NCBI GenBank assembly: GCA_035578905.1
Contig: JAQJVL010000104.1
Span: 1,178,001-1,242,000 of the forward strand
Direction of reading: 5' to 3'
Source of the DNA: Stictocephala bisonia
Taxonomy: Eukaryota; Arthropoda; Insecta; Hemiptera; Membracidae
DNA: 64,000 nt
The position numbers were made by a program, and so were the translations under genes. A model generated the notes under the pieces. It was not told the origin of the DNA. It was given only the letters and a program-made list of their open reading frames with translations, and made no database searches. Shown here piece by piece: positions 48,584 through 60,374 of the stretch (position 1 is the stretch's first letter; the number at the start of each line of letters is the position of its first letter).

Positions 48584-51094
48584 TTAAATTTTTTTCATTT
48601 TCTTGAATTTTTTTCTATCAGCTCCTTTTTGGGAAAGAAGTGTTCTTTTAAGATTGTTCTTCCTGTTTAGCTCTTTCATCCTTATGAATGATCGTGTTCG
48701 GACATAACACATCATGGCAAATTCGTCTATGTTATTAAATTTTTGTTGTAACTTATTCCCAAGTGTTTTCATGACATTATCACATTTATTAATACCATTG
48801 CCATGAAATTCCTCAAACTCTTTTTGACATTGTAAAACTATTTCCAACCATTCTTGAGATGGGTTAATCAGAGACCCCCTTGATAAAGTTGAAAGCCAGT
48901 CTCTATTCTTAACTTGTACTAGTCCTGTTTTTTCACCATATATAAATGTTGATTGCAAGTTTCGTTTTTGAACACGATATGCAACGTATCCTGCCAACAC
49001 TTTTAATAAGTCCGTCTTTGGACTAGGTTCGTCTTCAAGCTTAACTAGGGTGGACATTTCCTGAATAAAATCGTCAACTATTGAATTGAATTCCTTGTCA
49101 TCGAAATCATTCTCCGATAATTTATTTTGCTCTAGAAACGGTTCGTTATCAGAGATGGCACAATCAACTGATTTAAAGACTTCAACACTTAATGTCTCAC
49201 AATTTTCACTTAAACAGTTTCCCGTTGTTATAATTTCATATGCACTACGACTAAGGAGAAGGGATTTTATCCTATGTGTTACTGTAGTAGGAAGAGGGTG
49301 GTCATAAAATCGTCCCATACCTCTAATTTGTGAAAAATAGGACTCCAGAACATCTTGATTACATTTGGATGATAAAATGTAGCTATAACCCTCTGATTGT
49401 AAATTTTTAAACAGACCTTGCAGACTTCTAATAGAAATCATAAATCCAAATTGGAAAGGTAGTAACTTCGATTTGCCAATAACTCTCATAGAAGAACACA
49501 AATCAAAAAGTTTGTCTAAAATGATATTTTGTTCGATTAAATTTGTACCATATGCACTTTTGAGTTTATTCGTTGGATGGTGAGGAAGTCTTGAGTTTAA
49601 AATGTCATATCCATCATTTACCGTCAGACAAAAATCAACGACGTGATCGTTTCCAGGGTAAATATGCGAAATTGCCTTGCCAGCAGTTCTAGACAACAGT
49701 TCAGCTGCTTTCCTCACATTTTGCCTTTCAGATCCAGCAACTAGAAGGTGTTTCTCAGAAATTTTGTGAGCAAATTTTAAATCATAACTTTTTTGGTGAC
49801 TAACTAGATCTGCCCAAACACTTTTATTCACTGTATTTCCATTGGAAAGCTCATAACCATAATCTAATAGATGGTTTCTTAGAAGCTTTAGAAGATGAGG
49901 GACGTCACAGAAACCCCAGATTACACGATTTTCTGAACAAGGGTTTTGTATACTAGGCTTTTCGTATGTAATTCCAAGATCTGATAATAGTTTCCTGTTT
50001 GGGCCACCCATGTCACAAACAAATGCTCGAACTCGAAATCCAGTTGACTCGATTACATTAATTGCGTCAAAAAACAACTTTGTTGTTACTGTCTGGTCAA
50101 AACTGTAATAAATTGGTTGTTTCCACTTTCCCCCTAAGCTTCGAATAATCATAACCTGAACGTTATTGTGTGGTCCCCTGAATATATCTTGAAGATGGTC
50201 GTAACAAATGTCTGATTTTACTTTCATTTCATCGAAACATAAAATAACATCTTTTTGAAAATTATCATTACAAATTGCTGATTGGCCCTTCAATAGACTT
50301 ATACTAACATCTAAAAACCCAGGTGGAGTCGAAAATTGTGCCAGTCGTCGTTTAATTGTTACCTCACTTGGTAGAGGGTAATTCAAAACTTCTCTTAGAT
50401 ACAAGAGAGCTTTTTTCGATAAACAACGTACTGTAACGGCCTTTGATACGTCTTCAGGAGCCCAATTTGTACATTTATTTTTCTGTATATATTGCTGCTG
50501 GCATAGTGAAAACATATTTTCAAATTTGTTCAGTTTATGCTTTAATGTGTCTATAAGTAAATTGGCTGACTCCAAATCATTAGACAGTTTTTCATTGATT
50601 TCTTTTAGGGATGAGTTTTCTTTAAGTATTGACTCAATGTCTATTAAGTTACTTTTTGTATTTTGTAATAAGGATGTTGTGATTAATTCATTCTCACTAA
50701 GTTGTTCATGAGAAACTTCTTGCTTAGAGTTATCTAATAAAGAGGTAATAATTTGTTTATTTTCCGGTTTTTCAACAAGACTACTGTTTTTTGACAAGGT
50801 AGATGATGTACTCGGCCCCAATGGCGCTTTAAGGCTTGGGAAAACACTTTTCTTCAAAATAAATCTTGGTTTAAGATTCAATAAATCTGACTTTAAATCT
50901 CTCTCAAAGTCACATGCTGTAAAGTGCTCAGAACAAATTACTGCCGTTTTAGAATTAAACACATCCTTCCTTTTACAAAAATGAACCCACTGTTTATGAA
51001 TTATTTCATCTTTAGGAAACCTATGTAATGTTATACCTAACTGTTTACCTTTATCGCTGTGATTTGTACACCCCACAACTGCACAACAAGGCAT
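48584..51094 (-). CDS. P-element-type transposase with THAP domain (THAP9-like)
   Basis: A DNA transposase that would bind the element's ends and cut and join them in the nucleus. The frame opens at 51109, but I prefer the ATG at 51094 (836 residues) because THAP proteins usually begin MPxxC just before the finger. Numbered from there: THAP zinc finger about 1-85 with C4, C9, C54 and H57 as ligands; Ser/Leu-rich linker; leucine-rich coiled coil about 149-195, probably for dimerisation; a P-element-type helix-turn-helix region to about 252; RNase H-like catalytic core with D288 (CFDEMK), D361 (VCDMGG) and E584 (VLESYFSQ); and the CDVPHLLKLLRN motif at 396-407, typical of the inserted nucleotide-binding part of P transposases. 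The basic C-terminus (KKFKKMKKI) could serve nuclear import. No introns or breaks are seen. Human THAP9 (about 900) and Drosophila P transposase (about 750) are of similar size. Confidence 0.93.
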   Translation of the reverse strand: MPCCAVVGCTNHSDKGKQLGITLHRFPKDEIIHKQWVHFCKRKDVFNSKTAVICSEHFTACDFERDLKSDLLNLKPRFILKKSVFPSLKAPLGPSTSSTLSKNSSLVEKPENKQIITSLLDNSKQEVSHEQLSENELITTSLLQNTKSNLIDIESILKENSSLKEINEKLSNDLESANLLIDTLKHKLNKFENMFSLCQQQYIQKNKCTNWAPEDVSKAVTVRCLSKKALLYLREVLNYPLPSEVTIKRRLAQFSTPPGFLDVSISLLKGQSAICNDNFQKDVILCFDEMKVKSDICYDHLQDIFRGPHNNVQVMIIRSLGGKWKQPIYYSFDQTVTTKLFFDAINVIESTGFRVRAFVCDMGGPNRKLLSDLGITYEKPSIQNPCSENRVIWGFCDVPHLLKLLRNHLLDYGYELSNGNTVNKSVWADLVSHQKSYDLKFAHKISEKHLLVAGSERQNVRKAAELLSRTAGKAISHIYPGNDHVVDFCLTVNDGYDILNSRLPHHPTNKLKSAYGTNLIEQNIILDKLFDLCSSMRVIGKSKLLPFQFGFMISIRSLQGLFKNLQSEGYSYILSSKCNQDVLESYFSQIRGMGRFYDHPLPTTVTHRIKSLLLSRSAYEIITTGNCLSENCETLSVEVFKSVDCAISDNEPFLEQNKLSENDFDDKEFNSIVDDFIQEMSTLVKLEDEPSPKTDLLKVLAGYVAYRVQKRNLQSTFIYGEKTGLVQVKNRDWLSTLSRGSLINPSQEWLEIVLQCQKEFEEFHGNGINKCDNVMKTLGNKLQQKFNNIDEFAMMCYVRTRSFIRMKELNRKNNLKRTLLSQKGADRKKFKKMKKI

Positions 51095-51437
51095 GTTTAC
51101 ATATCTCACTTATACACAAATAAAACAACATACAACAACAAAAGTGCGACTAAAACAAAATGAATTCATAAGAATACACGGCAGCTGGCTCAGCCGTGCG
51201 GTTTGTCCTATTAATCCAATAAAAAGATGGTTGTTTGGTTTGATTTGGAAATGTATAAATAAATACCATGTGTCAAGTATTGAATCAGCTGTTTAAATTG
51301 AGCATAAAATTAATACTCACTCTTGAATTATTACAACAGTTATGCTTTTTTAAAATAAAAATAATCAATTCTTTTGTCTGAAAATGGTCTATTTTTATTT
51401 ATTTTGACCAAATTTCCATAGTACTAATAGTACATTA

Positions 51438-51644
51438 AAAGTATTTGTATAGCCTTAATAATAGTTATTAACGGGCTACAGCTTTGTTGTTCATGAAAAC
51501 AGTGATTCAGAAAGAGCAGTTACTGATTATTACTACATTCAGTGTAACAGATGAACCAGCTGATATGTCTGTGTGACGTCATTGCCACCAAGATTTACTG
51601 CGCACCATGCGCGTGAACCCTACCGTATTATTCTAGTTACCGTG
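51438..51644 (-). repeat. Right terminal inverted repeat, 207 bp
   Basis: Mirror of the left repeat with no difference found by eye. It lies upstream of the transposase and so may contribute to its promoter; the CRE palindrome is at 51574-51581. Confidence 0.95.
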
Positions 51645-51653
51645 GCCGACAAG
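51645..51653. repeat. Right target duplication of the P-type transposon
   Basis: GCCGACAAG, identical to the left copy. Confidence 0.85.
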
Positions 51654-52549
51654 TTCATTATTGACTTATTGAGTATTGCAGCTATGTCGTAGTACATCAT
51701 TTATCGTTGTTGTCATTACACTGTTACAGGGACGGTACAAAATATTCTTAGAGCCAAACAGACAATCATAACAAAAAGAGTTTCGGCTGCTTTAAGATAG
51801 TGAGTTTGGCGATTTCAAATGATCGTTATGGTAATGTCCAGGCAATGTTTTAAATATTTTTGGACTGTAATAGCGTTTACAAATACAGTATAAATAAATA
51901 GATTACACTTCATTGTCTTTGTATAATGATATTGTTTGTATACACATTGTTTTACTTAGATAATACGTATTACAACTGAGCAAGTATTATAGGGGAATTT
52001 ATAGAAATAACTTTCAATTTTCTTTTTATTGATACAATTACCATTTTTGTAAATTATTTTTATTAAAATTGTCAGATTTTAAACACTTAAGGAATTTTCG
52101 ATTATATTTTTTATAACTTTATTATAATTAAAACCATCTATTGAATGTAATAATTACATTAGAATTATTTTAAGTCTAATAAATGGAATTTATACACAGT
52201 GTAAGAATAATGATGGTAAAGTTAATGTTTTTGTTTTGTCCAATATATTTTGCAGGGTTACTTGGCATTTGATCCACGAATTATATTATATTGATTGTTT
52301 TTGTTACTAAAAAACATAATAATGATAAAAATACTGTGACAAATGTATGTTATTTGTTCTAATTGGTAGTTCTACCAGACTAAGTCAGTACAACATTTTA
52401 TATTTGCTATTTATTACTTCATAATTTATAATTCTATATTGAAATAGATTTTTAAGTAGACAAATAAACAAACAAATTTATAAATCAATTGAAAATAGTC
52501 GATCCCAAAATATAACCTTGTTTAACTGGTATATGAACCAGGAATAACT
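51654..52549. other. No gene recognised
   Basis: AT-rich sequence between the transposon and the next array. Nothing recognisable. Confidence 0.5.
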
Positions 52550-53140
52550 GTGGATATAGGCAGGTTGATGGCCAAGAGTGGATGTGTATATTAAGATGCT
52601 GGATGGACCAAGACTATTTTTAGATTTAGGCAGGTTGATGGCCAAGAGTGGATGTGTATATTAAGATGCTGGATGGACCAAGACTATTTTTAGATTTAGG
52701 CAGGTTGATGGCCAAGTGTGGATGTGTATATTAAGATGCTGGATGGACCAAGACTATTTTTAGATTTAGGCAGGTTGATGGCCAAGAGTGGATGTGTATA
52801 TTAAGATGCTGGATGGACCAAGACTATTTTTAGATCTAGGCAGGTTGATGGGCCAAGAGTGGATGTGTATATTAAGATGCTGGATGGACCAAGAGTATTT
52901 TTAGATTTAGGCAGGTTGATGGGCCAAGAGTGGATGTGTATATTAAGATGCTGGATGGACCAAGAGTATTTTTAGATTTAGGCAGGTTGATGGGCCAAGA
53001 GTGGATGTGTATATTAAGATGCTGGATGGACCAAGACTATTTTTGGATTTAGGCAGGTTGATGGGCCAAGAGTGGATGTGTATATTAAGATGCTGGATGG
53101 ATCAAGACTATTTTTAGATTTAGGCAGGTTGATAGGCCAG
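52550..53140. repeat. 70-bp tandem repeat, about eight copies
   Basis: The unit contains CAGGTTGATGGCCAAGAGTG, GATGTGTATATTAAGATGCT and GGATGGACCAAGACTATTTT. From the fifth copy on, GATGGGCC replaces GATGGCC, adding one base (71 bp). Copies are otherwise nearly identical. Confidence 0.94.
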
Positions 53141-53815
53141 GAGAATAAGCTAATATAAAGGTGGTATATGGAATAAGAGCAGTTGTGACTATATTTAGAT
53201 TGATGGTCCAGGAGTAGTTAGTTTTAAAAGGAGATGGGATAGTTGTTTTATCGAGTGGGAGGGGATAGATAAACCATGAGGGACCATAGATAATATATAG
53301 AGTAGATGGGCCTGGAGTAAATGTGTAAATTGAGTTGTATATATAGAGTGAGCAGAAGGGCCAGGATTAGTTATGTGTATTGGGAGAGTGATGACGTGAG
53401 GAGTGTTTGGAGCTACGGAGTAGCCTACCCTCATGGGCCTGTATCTTTGTAACATGGAATTTTGTGTACATTGGGAAGACATACGATGAGCCAGAAGAAG
53501 TTAAGCGAATAGATATAGCAGATTGGCCTGGTGTATTTTCTTTGTAACGGAAAGGTAGATAAGCTTGGAGTAGTTTTTATTACTATACTTGGTCACTTTC
53601 TTAAATGTGCCAGGGCTAGTTAGATTGTATTGGAAATGAAGATAAGTCATGATATTGATGACTTTTATGAGCCGGAAGTTGTTATGTTTACTGCAAAGTT
53701 TAAGATAAGTAAGGAAGATAAGCCAAGACTAGTAATTACTATGGAGAGGGTAGAAGGGCATGGAATATTTTGTATGTAGAAAAGGTAGAAAGGCATGAGA
53801 TTAGTTTTGTGTTTT
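53141..53815. repeat. Diverged 36-bp-type minisatellite
   Basis: Old, irregular units built on GGGCCAGGAGTAGTT, GATGGGCCTGGAGTA and similar phrases, linking the 70-bp array to the well-ordered 72-bp array that follows. Confidence 0.65.
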
Positions 53816-55400
53816 TAAAAGATAGACAATCCTGGAGTAGTGTGTACATAGAGAGAACATACTGGCCTGGAGTAGGTGATTGTACAGGAATGACAGACAA
53901 CCCTGGAGTAGTTGTGTACATTGAGAGAACATACTGGCCTGGAGTAGGTGATTGTACAGGAATGACAGACAACCCTGGAGCAGTTGTGTACATTGAGAGA
54001 ACATACTGGCCTGGAGTAGGTGATTGTACAGGAATGACAGACAACCCTGCAGTAGTTGTGTACATTGAGAGAACATACTGGCCTGGAGTAGGTGATTGTA
54101 CAGGAATGACAGACAACCCTGCAGTAGTTGTGTACATTGAGAAAACATATTTGCCAGGAGTAGGTGTTTATACAGGAAAGACAGACAACCCTGGAGTAGT
54201 TGTGTACATTGAGAGAACATACTGGCCTGGAGTAGGTGATTGTACATGAATGACAGACAACCCTGCAGTAGTTGTGTACATTGAGAAAACATATTTGCCA
54301 GGAGTAGGTGTTTATACAGGAAAGACAGACAACCCTGGAGTAGTTGTGTACATTGAGAGAACATACTGGCCTGGAGTAGGTGATTGTACAGGAATGACAG
54401 ACAACCCTGCAGTAGTTGTGTACATTGAGAAAACATATTTGCCAGGAGTAGGTGTTTATACAGGAAAGACAGACAACCCTGGAGTAGTTGTGTACATTGA
54501 GAGAACATACTGGCCTGGAGTAGGTGATTGTACAGGAATGACAGACAACCCTGCAGTAGTTGTGTACATTGAGAAAACATATTTGCCAGGAGTAGGTGTT
54601 TATACAGGAAAGACAGACAACCCTGGAGTAGTTGTGTACATTGAGAGAACATACTGGCCTGGAGTAGGTGATTGTACATGAATGACAGACAACCCTGCAG
54701 TAGTTGTGTACATTGAGAAAACATACTGGCCTGGAGTAGGTGATTGTACAGGAATGACAGACAACCCTGCAGTAGTTGTGTACATTGAGAGAACATACTG
54801 GCCTGGAGTAGGTGATTGTACAGGAATGACAGACAACCCTGCAGTAGTTGTGTACATTGAGAGAACATACTGGCCTGGAGTAGGTGATTGTACAGGAATG
54901 ACAGACAACCCTGCAGTAGTTGTGTACATTGAGAAAACATATTTGCCAGGAGTAGGTGTTTATACAGGAAAGACAGACAACCCTGGAGTAGTTGTGTACA
55001 TTGAGAGAACATACTGGCCTGGAGTAGGCGTTTGTACAGGAAAGACAGATACGTCTGCAGTAGTTGTGTATTTAGAGAGAGTAGATGGGCCTGGAGTAGT
55101 TGATTGTGTTGGAATGACAGATAAGCCTGGAGTAGTTGTGTATTTAGAGCGAGTAGATGGGCCTGGAGTAGTTGTTTATACTTGAAAGACAGATAAGCCT
55201 GGAGTAGTTGTCTATGTAGAGTGTTTAGACAGTGTAGGTGGGACTGTAGGAGATGTGTGATTATAGAGGGTAGATGGGCCTGGAGTAGCTGTGTGTTTAG
55301 AGAGGGTAGGTGGGCCTGGAGTAGCTGTGTGTTTTTAAGTCAGATATGCCTGGAGTATTTGCATACAAGAATAGCTTAGATGGGCCTGGAGTAATTGAAT
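53816..55400. repeat. 72-bp (2 x 36) minisatellite, about 17 copies with decayed right edge
   Basis: The unit is CCTGGAGTAGTTGTGTACAT, TGAGAGAACATACTGG and CCTGGAGTAGGTGATTGTAC, AGGAATGACAGACAAC; each half is a 36-bp relative of the other. Two 72-bp types (ACATACTGGCCTGGAG and ACATATTTGCCAGGAG) alternate in part, making a 144-bp order. From 55040 the array decays to 36-bp units (GTAGATGGGCCTGGAGTAGT). Because 72 is divisible by three, long frames run on both strands (up to 403 codons on the minus strand). Confidence 0.95.
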
Positions 55401-55433
55401 ACTCTAGTTACCCTATCTTTACCTAGGGATGGC

Positions 55434-55793
55434 AACGATATATCAATATATCGGAAATATCGATAATTATTTTTCAATATATCGATATATTAGTATCGAT
55501 AATTTCCTTCGATAGTATCGGCCATATCGATATTTTGGTCTGATTTATCAAATAACAAAAATAACAATGTTATTAGGGCCTACATCATTTTTTATAATTA
55601 ACATAATTATTAAAAGTATAATTATTCTTATTTTGAAGATTTCCTTCAACGCCACAGACCACAGCTTGTTTCGTATAGATAAATGTATTTAATTTTTACA
55701 TTCAGTAGGCTATTATAAATAGTGACAGCAAAGTATATTTGGTTTGTCATATATCGATAATTCGATACGTTGAAAATATTTGCCATCCCTACT
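55434..55793. mobile_element. hAT-type MITE rich in TATCGATA
   Basis: Both ends read TAGGGATGGCAA inwards, a perfect 12-bp inverted repeat of hAT type. The AT-rich 360-bp body holds five copies of TATCGATA, four of them in the first 115 bp and one near the right end. I found no clean 8-bp target duplication (TCTTTACC left, CTTACGCT right). No coding capacity. Confidence 0.75.
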
Positions 55794-57099
55794 TACGCTG
55801 ATAAACAGTTTTCAATTAATATAATAATAGTGTATTGGTTTGATAATGGTACCATAATATTTTTAGTTTAAATGAGTTTTTTTTACTTGGAAATGTCAAA
55901 GTTAGGCTGTTCTTAAAAACACAACATATTTTAACATCTTTCTACTTGACACAACGCAAAAAAATTTTTGTTTATTTTTTTATCACTAGTTACGTTTTTT
56001 TATCTTAGACTAGTTAGTTATCGATAGAAACTACCTCTGCCCTCTCCCTGAGCCATACGTTGTTTGCCATCAAATATCATAATGCAAGTCAAATTTTTTC
56101 TGAGTTTTGTCAATGTAAATATTATTGTTAGTTCTTACGCGAATTTTGTATATTAATACCTCACAATCTATCGTAGGTAAGCTATTTAACATATTTTGGG
56201 TTTTTTGTGGTTTTTAGTGAGATTACCAAAATGATAAAAAAGATATAGGCAGTTAACTCCCACTCATCCAACGTGCTCACAGTATTCATAGGGGTACATC
56301 CGTGGTACACATGGCTTTGGGCTGTAAGTCATAGGCCTATGTGATATCTTTAAAACAATTTGTCTACGTAAAATAGAGAGAATGACTGGGACCATATCAC
56401 GCTTAGTTGGCAAATTCCGGCTTCATTCTTAAGTACGTTACGTAGCCCTTTTTTAGATCATATATTTAGGAATTAAGTGGTTGTTAATCTTATGTTTTTT
56501 TCATGAACATTGTTTCAACTTAAAACTATAAAACTGGATTGGAAATGATTTATTTATCTAAATTAAAATAAAGTTGATTTTTAATAAAACGATAGCTTCT
56601 TAATTAATAATTGACCTGTTTGTTTGGGCGTGTGTAGCCCCAATTCAGTAGTCTGGACCACGAGGGTCGTTTGGGGTTGGGGTTGGACTTCTTGATGACG
56701 AGACTGATTGTACATCATATTATTGACGGAATTGACGGCAGATCCCTGATGCCAGCCACCTTATCGACTACATTGCTGAAAAAAATAACAAGAATCAATA
56801 GACAAGACTCGAAATTTGCACTCCGACGTTTTATTACAACTTTTTCACATTTTATTTGTTTAAAGGTAATTTATTTCAGTACATGCGATTGGTTCTCGGC
56901 AGGGAGTTGAAAAAAGTAACAAGGTAGGAAAAAACCACTGATGAAATAAAGGGCGCAACAGAAATTGTAATAATGTAAGTATTAATTCGATTGATAAAGT
57001 AAAAGAGAGGAAATAAGTGGTTTTAACGTGCGAGGGGGTAAATTAGATGGCGGTAGAGGGGGAAAGGTGGGAGGGAATAAGTGCTAGGGGTGGAACTGG
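55794..57099. other. No gene recognised
   Basis: AT-rich at first, then purine-rich from 57000 (GGGGGTAAATTAG, GGTGGGAGGG). A 79-codon frame at 56671-56910 resembles nothing I know. Confidence 0.4.
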
Positions 57100-57587
57100 A
57101 CGCTGCGATCTAATTACGTCCCGTGCTCATGCGTAGGAAAGGGAATGGTGGGGGGATATTCATCAAAGCATTCATTATAGTCATTAGAAACGGTGGGGAG
57201 GGGACCGCTGGTTCCTCGCACTGTAGATAGATCTCGCTTGGCGCTCGGTATTTTCGTCTGCCCTGCCGGACGCGCCCGAAGTGTAGCGGACTCAACCGAC
57301 GCTCTCTGACACGATACGATGTTGTCTTGAACGGTACGGTGTTTAGTTCAGTTCACTGCTCGATTCCGCCTTCGCTCGGCACTGCGTCTCGATTGTTTCT
57401 GATTGTTTTAAATGGTTTAACCTTCATCGAGTGATTTCTTCAGTGACGCGGCTTCTGTTGACATTGTGTGCGCGTCGCACGACACGCCGTCTTCGCGCCT
57501 CTTCCCACTCGACTGTTCATAACCTAGAAACTGTGCGTCTTTGATAACTGTACACGTATTCTACTCATCGCCTTTACGCTGGTTTTT
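57100..57587 (+). promoter_or_regulatory. CpG-rich candidate promoter and non-coding first exon
   Basis: This block is much richer in G+C and CpG than its surroundings (e.g. CGCGTCGCACGACACGCCGT near 57470). It contains initiator-like TTCAGTTC at 57347-57354 and ends in TTTTTGTAAGTAATTT, a good splice donor with GT at 57588. The only early ATG (57411) is closed by TAA after one codon. A 5' untranslated exon of a gene continuing to the right, with AT-rich intron after 57588, would explain this, but I cannot show transcription. Confidence 0.35.
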
Positions 57588-60374
57588 GTAAGTAATTTCA
57601 CTCTAATAATGTATATTTTATGTCATAATATACACTATAAAACTGTACTTTCATCAATAAAAAGTAATGCTTAGGGAAATATTATCACCATTTGAATAGA
57701 CCTTATCTCTGCGCGTGTTATGATAAGATTGTTTCTGGTATTCTAGTAGAGCATTAGTTGGTTTAATTCTATATTACTGGATATTAAATCAAAGTGATCA
57801 TAGTCTACTGAATGCATAATAATTACGCGCTTAACTGTTTTGTCATCGTATTAATTGTGAGATCCTCGTCGACTTATTTTAATGAACTACACAGATGATT
57901 CTGATAAGGATTTTATAAGTTCTCCAAATTATCAAATAAAATGTAACTAATATAAAAAGTTACTAATTTACTGACAATCATTCTGTACCGTTACTTGGAT
58001 TAAATCTTAAATTAAAACTGTTACAGTCTAAAATAAAATTATTTTTATTGGAATCATGTAATGTTCCTCACTGGAATCATAACTCATTCGAGAAATAACT
58101 CATGTAATGTTTGTTAGACACAGTATCAACTTCCGGCAAGAAAGTAGTTGATAGGTGGGGGGCGGGGCGCTATGTTATTTTCTTCCTAGCCTGTCGACCA
58201 AACAGCTGTGAAGAGCTAATTCCTTCACGCCAGACCACAATATACCCAGCTGCCGACAATCAGAACAAGGCGCCTGGCGTACTTATTGCGTAACCATTTA
58301 TAGCTCTGAAACTGAATTGAAAGTCGGCCAAGTTTCAAGTAGGCAGAACTCATTATTTTCCATTAGCATGTTTACCCCGTCCAACTCGACCTTTCGTAAT
58401 ATCGTTTTCAATTTACGTAATCTAATATCCAGATTGAAGGCTTGTTCAATTAGGCAAGTTTGGAATCATTTAATATGGTAATCGAAGTAACCCCGCTTGT
58501 TTTATAATGTACCTGTCACAATAATTTGTATTTGAAAGACGTTTCCTGGCCAATGAATCTTGTTACTCATTTGCATGCCTAGTTTTCCAAGTAAGTTTTT
58601 ATAATTAGTAGCAGAGATATTGGTCTGTAATTAATATTACCAGTAGCCCGATATCTTATGATCAACAGAATTGATCGTTCGAGATTAAATATGATTTAAC
58701 CATAACCTCAAAGTGTTCAGGAGGACAATCAGTCAACATATTTGATGTCCATTGTAAACTTTCATTAAGTGTTCAGATAATAGTTATCATGCAATTATTC
58801 TATACCTACCAACTTTTACTATTTGATAGGCAATAAATCTCAAACTAATTTACGTTGAAGAAACAAATGTATGAATGTACACACAATTTCTGCGATCGTT
58901 TACTGGAAATTATTTACGAAATATTCAGAAATTAATCTTTTATCTCTAATAAGCTTCCACTTGTTAATGTATATACACATTATTATGTTAAAACACACAT
59001 TTAATATACATTAAAATTAAATCCACGTTAAAACATTAAACAAACACGCGTCGGGTACTTAAGGATTAGTGTTATGCAGACCTTAAATGAAGGATACAAA
59101 CTGTTGTGTGTGTGATTTTTATTTAAGTTTTTGTTAGAGCAATATACGCTTTTTTTGAAGAAATTCATTATTTAGGCTATGTATAATAATTTAATATATC
59201 CTACATAATAACTTTTCTTCAAAAAACAGTAAAGTAAATTGAACAAGTAATTTAGAAGACTAATAAAACTAGTTTATTATATTTCCTTTTAATTCGTTTA
59301 ACTAAATTACATTTCTGAAAACTATCTATACTTTTTTAATTTAAATGTGAAGCTATTTATAGAGTTTCGTAATACCACTCACAATTTGTTCAAAAATTGA
59401 CTATTTAATTAAAATTTTAATCCAATTGGGCAAATCGTTGACTAAGAAAACAGTTTGTATTATGAAAAATATATTTTTTAGATGAAAACTCTAAATAAAT
59501 GCATAGAGAAGTACTCTACGATAGTAAATAAACTTATCACTTCCCCAGCTCAAATAGTTTCACTTCGTTAAATAATGTTCGCTCGTAAACTAGCGACCGT
59601 TAATAATAAAGTATAAGCCCATTCGAAGCCGATTTCCATAATGGCGCACTAAATCGTAAATAATTCCTGGAAATCATTAAAAGTTGTGTGGAAGTAAGAA
59701 GGAAAAATTACTGTGCTGGAGCCAGTGTAATGCGCTCCTTGCTATCTGCGGATAATTACGGTAATTCTAGTTGATTAAGTTCTCGCATGTTGCATGAGAA
59801 AATTGTAATTGCGTGTTATTAATGAGCATTGTTTCCTTCCCTTGCCGCTTTTCTCGGCCGGGAGTTAATTCGGTTTTAGAAAACTCCTGTAGTTTCGGTC
59901 TTTTTATGATGTAATTTACGATAATTGTGTTTTCGGGGTTTTTATTGACGTTTGTAATGATATCTTTCGTTTTTCGGGACTAATTTAAACATTTGTTTAC
60001 GTTTTATTACATTTTAAGTATTTTAATTTTGTTAAATCGATTGCACTTTGTTTTATTTGTTAAGCCTAAGTCCTTAGGAATGTAAATTAGGTCAAACTTT
60101 TACAATAAGAAACGTATTTCTTATATTATTCCACAAACATAACAATCAAATATCTTAAATTTCACATTTGGGAAACAGGTGTGTTATAGGCAGATTCGCT
60201 AAGATAGGGGAATGTCAAAAATACTTCAAGTAGAGTCATGTAGAAATATGAATCAGAATATTGAAGAATCATAAAAAAATTATTCCTAAAGGGTGTTAAA
60301 ATGATGAAACATAATGTTCCTTCATTTTCCTATATTATTTCATTTTATTTTGAACATATTTACATTTATACATT
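57588..60374. other. No coding sequence recognised; possible intron with regulatory DNA
   Basis: Mostly AT-rich and free of tandem arrays, unlike the rest of the window. The segment 59570-59900 is of balanced composition with AATTACGGTAATTC, TTAATGAGCATTG and GGAGTTAATTCGG, i.e. several ATTA homeodomain-type cores, and could be an enhancer. A 60-codon frame at 58111-58293 is not family-like. Confidence 0.3.

Larger units (their letters stand above)
47936..51644 (-). mobile_element. Apparently intact P-element-type transposon (3,709 bp)
   Basis: A complete cut-and-paste DNA transposon of the P superfamily. It has 207-bp terminal inverted repeats starting CACGGTAACTAGAATAATAC that I read as identical, a flanking 9-bp direct repeat, and one uninterrupted transposase frame on the minus strand. 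About 410 bp separate the left repeat from the end of the gene, with a minus-strand AATAAA at 48553-48558. About 340 bp separate the gene start from the right repeat, so the promoter probably lies there or in the right repeat. Identical ends and an open frame imply recent insertion and possibly present activity. Confidence 0.95.

Noticed and set aside
49086..50711. Plus-strand frames of 61-73 codons inside the transposase
   Set aside because: They are antisense shadows of the minus-strand transposase gene.
53801..55012. 403-codon minus-strand frame with 24-residue repeats
   Set aside because: It coincides with the 72-bp minisatellite; frames are open on both strands and there is no start context, domain or flanking unique coding sequence.
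55426..55801. 8-bp target duplication for the TATCGATA-rich MITE
   Set aside because: TCTTTACC and CTTACGCT are not the same sequence; the element call rests on its inverted ends only.
57347..57382. Drosophila-style downstream promoter element after the initiator-like TTCAGTTC
   Set aside because: The bases at +28 to +33 (CGGCAC) do not fit the DPE consensus.
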